A stretch of DNA of 7,541 bases from Methanobrevibacter ruminantium (lineage in GTDB: Archaea > Methanobacteriota > Methanobacteria > Methanobacteriales > Methanobacteriaceae). The notes under the pieces are model-generated. The model searched no databases and had not been told where the DNA came from. It was given only the letters and a program-made list of their open reading frames with translations. Position 1 is the first letter of the stretch. Each line of letters opens with the position of its first letter. The DNA is taken from assembly GCF_016294135.1 (NCBI RefSeq), contig NZ_JAEDCO010000054.1, positions 1 to 7,541 of the forward strand, read 5' to 3'. The translations under genes and the position numbers were made by a program. This document shows positions 5,835 to 7,541 of the stretch, piece by piece.

Positions 5835-5900
5835 ATTAAAATTTCGGTTAAAGAAATATTCCTTTTAATCATTGAAATCAATTCTCAGATTTCATTTTAA
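5835..5900 (+). CDS. Candidate 21-codon micro-ORF with ATT start, or remnant gene start
   Basis: From the ATT placed exactly 3 bases after GGAGGTGAT the frame is open for 21 codons to TAA. It would encode a short, largely hydrophobic peptide beginning (M)KISVKEIF. The spacing GTGAT-N3-start is the same as in ugd, the permease, the MGMT-like gene and LOG. It may be a leader peptide or small protein using the rare AUU start, or the broken beginning of a lost gene (ATG changed to ATT). It may also not be translated at all, with the GGAGGTGAT serving an RNA structure. I recognise no family. The frame is too short for codon statistics to help. Confidence 0.22.
   Translation: MKISVKEIFLLIIEINSQISF
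5873..5894. repeat. 7-bp inverted repeat, 8-base loop
   Basis: TGAAATC (5873-5879) and GATTTCA (5888-5894) are exact complements around AATTCTCA. It lies at the end of the micro-ORF and overlaps the second GAAATCAAT copy. Confidence 0.4.
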
Positions 5901-5929
5901 GAACTTTTCTTTTACTTTGTCGAAGTTTT

Positions 5930-5965
5930 GAAATTAATTATCCTCCGAATTAAATAATTAATTTC
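5930..5965. repeat. Perfect 12-bp inverted repeat with CCTCC-bearing loop
   Basis: GAAATTAATTAT (5930-5941) and ATAATTAATTTC (5954-5965) are exact complements. The 12-base loop begins CCTCCGAA on the plus strand (GGAGG on the minus). As plus-strand RNA the loop would expose an anti-Shine-Dalgarno word; as minus-strand RNA, a Shine-Dalgarno word. No U tract follows on the plus strand, so it does not look like a terminator. Confidence 0.5.
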
Positions 5966-6112
5966 CTAAAAAAAACTAAAGTTAGATTTCTTTGAAGTGA
6001 ATTTCCTCTAATTTATTTAAATAGTTTACTAAATAAAAAAAGGACTAAAATGCCTTATTTTAACTCAAATTTCAGCAAATGTTTAAATATTAAAAATAGT
6101 AAAATATTAATT

Positions 6113-6131
6113 GATAATACTAAGTATTATC
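6113..6131. repeat. 19-bp palindrome upstream of LOG gene
   Basis: GATAATACT, a central A, then AGTATTATC: nine exact complementary bases each side. The one-base centre rules out an RNA hairpin of the full length and favours a DNA site for a dimeric regulator. It is about 140 bases upstream of the candidate LOG TATA box. Confidence 0.45.
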
Positions 6132-6168
6132 TAGAAATTATTATTTAAAATATTTTCTTGAAAATGGG

Positions 6169-6200
6169 ATTATTAAAGGAATTTCCTTTCCTTTAATAAT
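6169..6200. repeat. Perfect 13-bp inverted repeat, 6-base loop
   Basis: ATTATTAAAGGAA (6169-6181) and TTCCTTTAATAAT (6188-6200) are exact complements around TTTCCT. It is the longest perfect stem in the window. On the plus strand it is followed after a dozen bases by a T5 run (6212-6216), so it could end a plus-strand transcript coming from the spacer. It could also be an operator about 70 bases before the LOG TATA element. Confidence 0.5.
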
Positions 6201-6269
6201 AAATCATACTATTTTTATGCTTCAATTATAATTATTATATGCCTTTTTTATTTATTAAACAATACCAAC

Positions 6270-6277
6270 TATAAACA
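6270..6277 (+). promoter_or_regulatory. Candidate TATA box of LOG gene
   Basis: TATAAACA on the plus strand, 30 bases before the ATG at 6308. It predicts transcription starting near 6298 and a very short leader that still covers the GTGAT ribosome binding site at 6300-6304. Confidence 0.4.
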
Positions 6278-6307
6278 TATTATTTTAAAAATAAGAACTG
6301 TGATAAT

Positions 6308-6847
6308 ATGAGAATTTGTCTTTATGGTGCTGGAAGCACTAGTATAAAATCCAAATATACTGAAGAATCATACAAATTAGGAGAGGAAATAGCTAAAAGA
6401 GGACATACTCTTGTATTTGGTGGAGGATCTACAGGAGTTATGGGTGCCGTCTCTAAAGGAGCAATAGATAATAATGGAAAAGTAATAGGAATTGCACCTG
6501 AATGGATGGAAGATTTTGAAGGAATCTGTAGAGATTGTGATGAATTCATTTATACAGAATCCATGGATGAGAGAAAAAAGCTATTTTTAAAAAATTCAGA
6601 CGCTTTTATAATAGCTCCTGGAGGAATAGGAACCCTTGACGAATTCTTTGAAATAATAGTATTGAAAAAATTAAAACAGCACAACAAAAAGATAATACTC
6701 TTTAATCTCTTCGGTTATTATGATCCTATGTTAGAAATGCTTGATTTTATGTTAAAAGAAGGGGTCGTTAGAGAAGAGATTGATAAAAACACTTTCAAAA
6801 TAGCAGATACAATTGAAAGAGTTTTTGAGCTTTTGGAAAGAGAATAA
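6308..6847 (+). CDS. LOG-family (TIGR00730) nucleoside 5'-monophosphate phosphoribohydrolase
   Basis: A Rossmann-fold cytoplasmic protein of 179 residues, the usual length of short LOG-family members. Members cleave the base-ribose bond of nucleoside 5'-monophosphates, giving free base and ribose 5-phosphate; plant members activate cytokinins. Visible motifs are the N-terminal LYGAGS, the nucleotide loop GGGSTGVMG at 38-46, MDERK at 86-90 with the conserved Arg89-Lys90, and the signature PGGIGTLDE at 104-112 with the catalytic Glu112. All key residues are intact. The substrate in an archaeon is unknown; AMP- or modified-nucleotide clearance and base salvage are plausible, and the old label 'lysine decarboxylase' for this family is misleading. 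ATG 6308 is preceded by GTGAT at 6300-6304, spacing 3. It is the only plus-strand gene, divergent from the glycosyltransferase and convergent with the decarboxylase-family pair. Confidence 0.9.
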   Translation: MRICLYGAGSTSIKSKYTEESYKLGEEIAKRGHTLVFGGGSTGVMGAVSKGAIDNNGKVIGIAPEWMEDFEGICRDCDEFIYTESMDERKKLFLKNSDAFIIAPGGIGTLDEFFEIIVLKKLKQHNKKIILFNLFGYYDPMLEMLDFMLKEGVVREEIDKNTFKIADTIERVFELLERE

Positions 6848-6891
6848 TTTAAAAAAAGTAAAAAAAAAGAAAATATCGGAAAAAATTAATC

Positions 6892-6935
6892 AAAAAATAA
6901 AAATAAAAATAAAAATAAAAATAAAAATAAAAAAA
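6892..6935 (-). terminator. T-rich tract directly after the CMD gene
   Basis: The same repeat read on the minus strand is seven T and then five T runs separated by single A, starting at the base after the TGA stop (6936-6938). This is an ideal hairpin-free archaeal terminator for the decarboxylase-family transcript. It gives no T run for the plus-strand LOG transcript. Confidence 0.55.
6893..6928. repeat. Hexanucleotide tandem repeat (AAAAAT)6
   Basis: Six exact copies of AAAAAT, T at every sixth base from 6898 to 6928, between two convergent genes. A slippage-prone microsatellite likely to vary in copy number between strains. Confidence 0.8.
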
Positions 6936-7256
6936 TCAATCATACAATTTATTAACCACTTCTAAAGCCTTATTGAATGGCTGCATACCTGAAGTTAAAA
7001 GAACTACCTTTAAAACATCCATCATTTCATCACGACTGATGTCAAGTTCCTTTTTAGCTTTAGAAACCTGTTTTAAGAATGAAGAGCTTTCAGGTTTAGT
7101 TGCAGAGATTGCAATAGCTATTAACTTTTGAGTCCTGTAATCCAAAGCATGGGCATTCCAAACATTCTTATCCAAGTTTTCAATGGAATCATATAGTTCA
7201 GGATTTTCTTTTTTAATTCTTCGAATACCTTTGCCGTAAAATACCTTTTCACCCAT
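6936..7256 (-). CDS. Carboxymuconolactone decarboxylase (CMD/AhpD-like) family protein without cysteines
   Basis: A small all-helical protein of 106 residues. The core from about residue 40 (DYRTQKLIAIAISA...SRDEMMDVLKVVLLTSGM) follows the CMD fold: a helix of small hydrophobics, the peroxidase/decarboxylase segment, then the 'REE..E.L..A....G' helix pair. AhpD-type members carry a CxxC plus His there; this protein has ATKPESSSFLK and contains no cysteine at all, so thiol peroxidase or disulfide reductase activity is not expected. CMD-type decarboxylation is also not supported by anything visible. The function is unknown. It is about 60% identical, by hand count over 80 residues, to the next gene, which lies 27 bases upstream and is probably co-transcribed. 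AGGAAGT, one mismatch from AGGAGGT, precedes the ATG at 7256 by 7 bases. Confidence 0.8.
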   Translation of the reverse strand: MGEKVFYGKGIRRIKKENPELYDSIENLDKNVWNAHALDYRTQKLIAIAISATKPESSSFLKQVSKAKKELDISRDEMMDVLKVVLLTSGMQPFNKALEVVNKLYD

Positions 7257-7283
7257 TTATATTACTTCCTAAGTGAAATAAAA

Positions 7284-7541
7284 TTAATCTTCAAAGACTT
7301 TATTAGCTATTTGCAAGGCCTTATTGAATGGTTGCATGCCTGAAGTCAACAATACAACTTTCAAGACATCCACAACTTCATCACGAGTGACACCTAATTC
7401 CTTTTTAGCACTCATGATTTGCTTTTCAGTTGCACGGCTGTCTGCATTGGATGCTGCAATTCCAATAGCTATCAACTTTTGAGTCTTATAGTCCAATGCT
7501 TTTCCATTCCATACAGCATCATTTAAAGCTACAATAGCTTG
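7284..7541 (-). CDS. Second CMD-family protein, N-terminus beyond window edge
   Basis: The reading frame is open from the right edge for 85 residues to TAA at 7284-7286; the start lies outside. The in-frame TTG at 7494-7496 is not the start: the 15 codons before it (ending DAVWNGKAL) align with the DKNVWNAHAL stretch of the neighbouring paralogue. The C-terminal block DVLKVVLLTSGMQPFNKAL is identical to that of the neighbour. The active-site segment is AASNADSRATEK, again with no CxxC and no cysteine in the visible part. It is a tandem duplicate, upstream in the same probable operon; the central helix has diverged most. Function as for the neighbour: unknown, possibly a partner in a hetero-oligomer. 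Confidence 0.78.
   Translation of the reverse strand, partial: QAIVALNDAVWNGKALDYKTQKLIAIGIAASNADSRATEKQIMSAKKELGVTRDEVVDVLKVVLLTSGMQPFNKALQIANKVFED

Larger units (their letters stand above)
5553..6307. other. 755-base divergent spacer rich in inverted repeats
   Basis: This separates the minus-strand glycosyltransferase from the plus-strand LOG gene and is the longest gene-free stretch. No protein family is recognisable in it on either strand. It holds candidate promoters for both flanking genes, at least seven inverted repeats or palindromes, a perfect Shine-Dalgarno sequence not attached to a normal gene, and six plus-strand copies of TTTCCT. No tRNA, C/D-box sRNA, RNase P or SRP RNA pattern was seen, and no CRISPR-like regular repeat. 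Individual elements are listed separately. Confidence 0.6.

Noticed and set aside
5795..5872. 25-codon minus-strand ORF beginning MIKRNIS, antisense to the micro-ORF
   Set aside because: No ribosome binding site before its ATG at 5872, and it is largely the complement of the structured leader.
6050..6148. 32-codon plus-strand ORF beginning MPYFNS with AGGA 5 bases upstream
   Set aside because: The binding site is weak, composition is what random A+T-rich DNA yields, it contains the 19-bp palindrome, and no family is recognisable.
5565..6307. C/D-box sRNA, tRNA, RNase P RNA, SRP RNA or CRISPR in the long spacer
   Set aside because: No paired C (RUGAUGA) and D (CUGA) boxes, no cloverleaf or GC-rich conserved cores, and no regularly spaced repeats were found by eye.
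7284..7496. 70-residue protein starting at TTG 7496 as the full second CMD gene
   Set aside because: The frame stays open to the window edge, and the preceding residues align with the paralogue, so the TTG is internal.

Overview
The window looks like chromosomal DNA of an A+T-rich methanogenic archaeon of the Methanobacteriales, most likely Methanobrevibacter or a close relative. This genus-level guess rests on gene content and style rather than a search. The intergenic DNA is extremely A+T-rich. Starts are preceded by GTGAT- or GGTGAT-type ribosome binding sites, matching an archaeal 16S 3' end of the AUCACCUCC type, and TATA-like elements lie upstream of genes. Several genes are followed by T-rich tracts on the transcribed strand instead of strong GC hairpins.

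Layout: seven of the eight protein genes read on the minus strand. From left to right these are UDP-glucose 6-dehydrogenase (last codons cut off by the left edge), a UraA-type uracil permease, a spermidine/spermine-type GNAT acetyltransferase, an MGMT-like protein without the catalytic cysteine, and a GT4 glycosyltransferase. Then comes a 755-base spacer with no recognised gene, then the only plus-strand gene, a LOG-family nucleotide hydrolase. At the right edge are two tandem carboxymuconolactone-decarboxylase-family genes, the last of which runs off the window.

The genes do not form one pathway. Ugd and the glycosyltransferase could both serve cell-surface or exported polysaccharide. The permease and the LOG protein both touch nucleobase metabolism. 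Most of the minus-strand genes seem to have their own promoter and T-rich 3' end, so they are probably separate transcripts. The two decarboxylase-family genes, 27 bases apart, are the likely exception.

The least explained part is 5553-6307. It holds a symmetric TATA palindrome, a run of inverted repeats on the plus strand, and the best Shine-Dalgarno sequence in the window, placed before an ATT codon and a 21-codon reading frame. It also has a 12-bp hairpin whose loop can pair with that Shine-Dalgarno, six same-strand copies of TTTCCT, and two strong palindromes before the LOG gene. It may hold an undescribed structured RNA or micro-ORF. Chance structure in A+T-rich DNA remains a real alternative.
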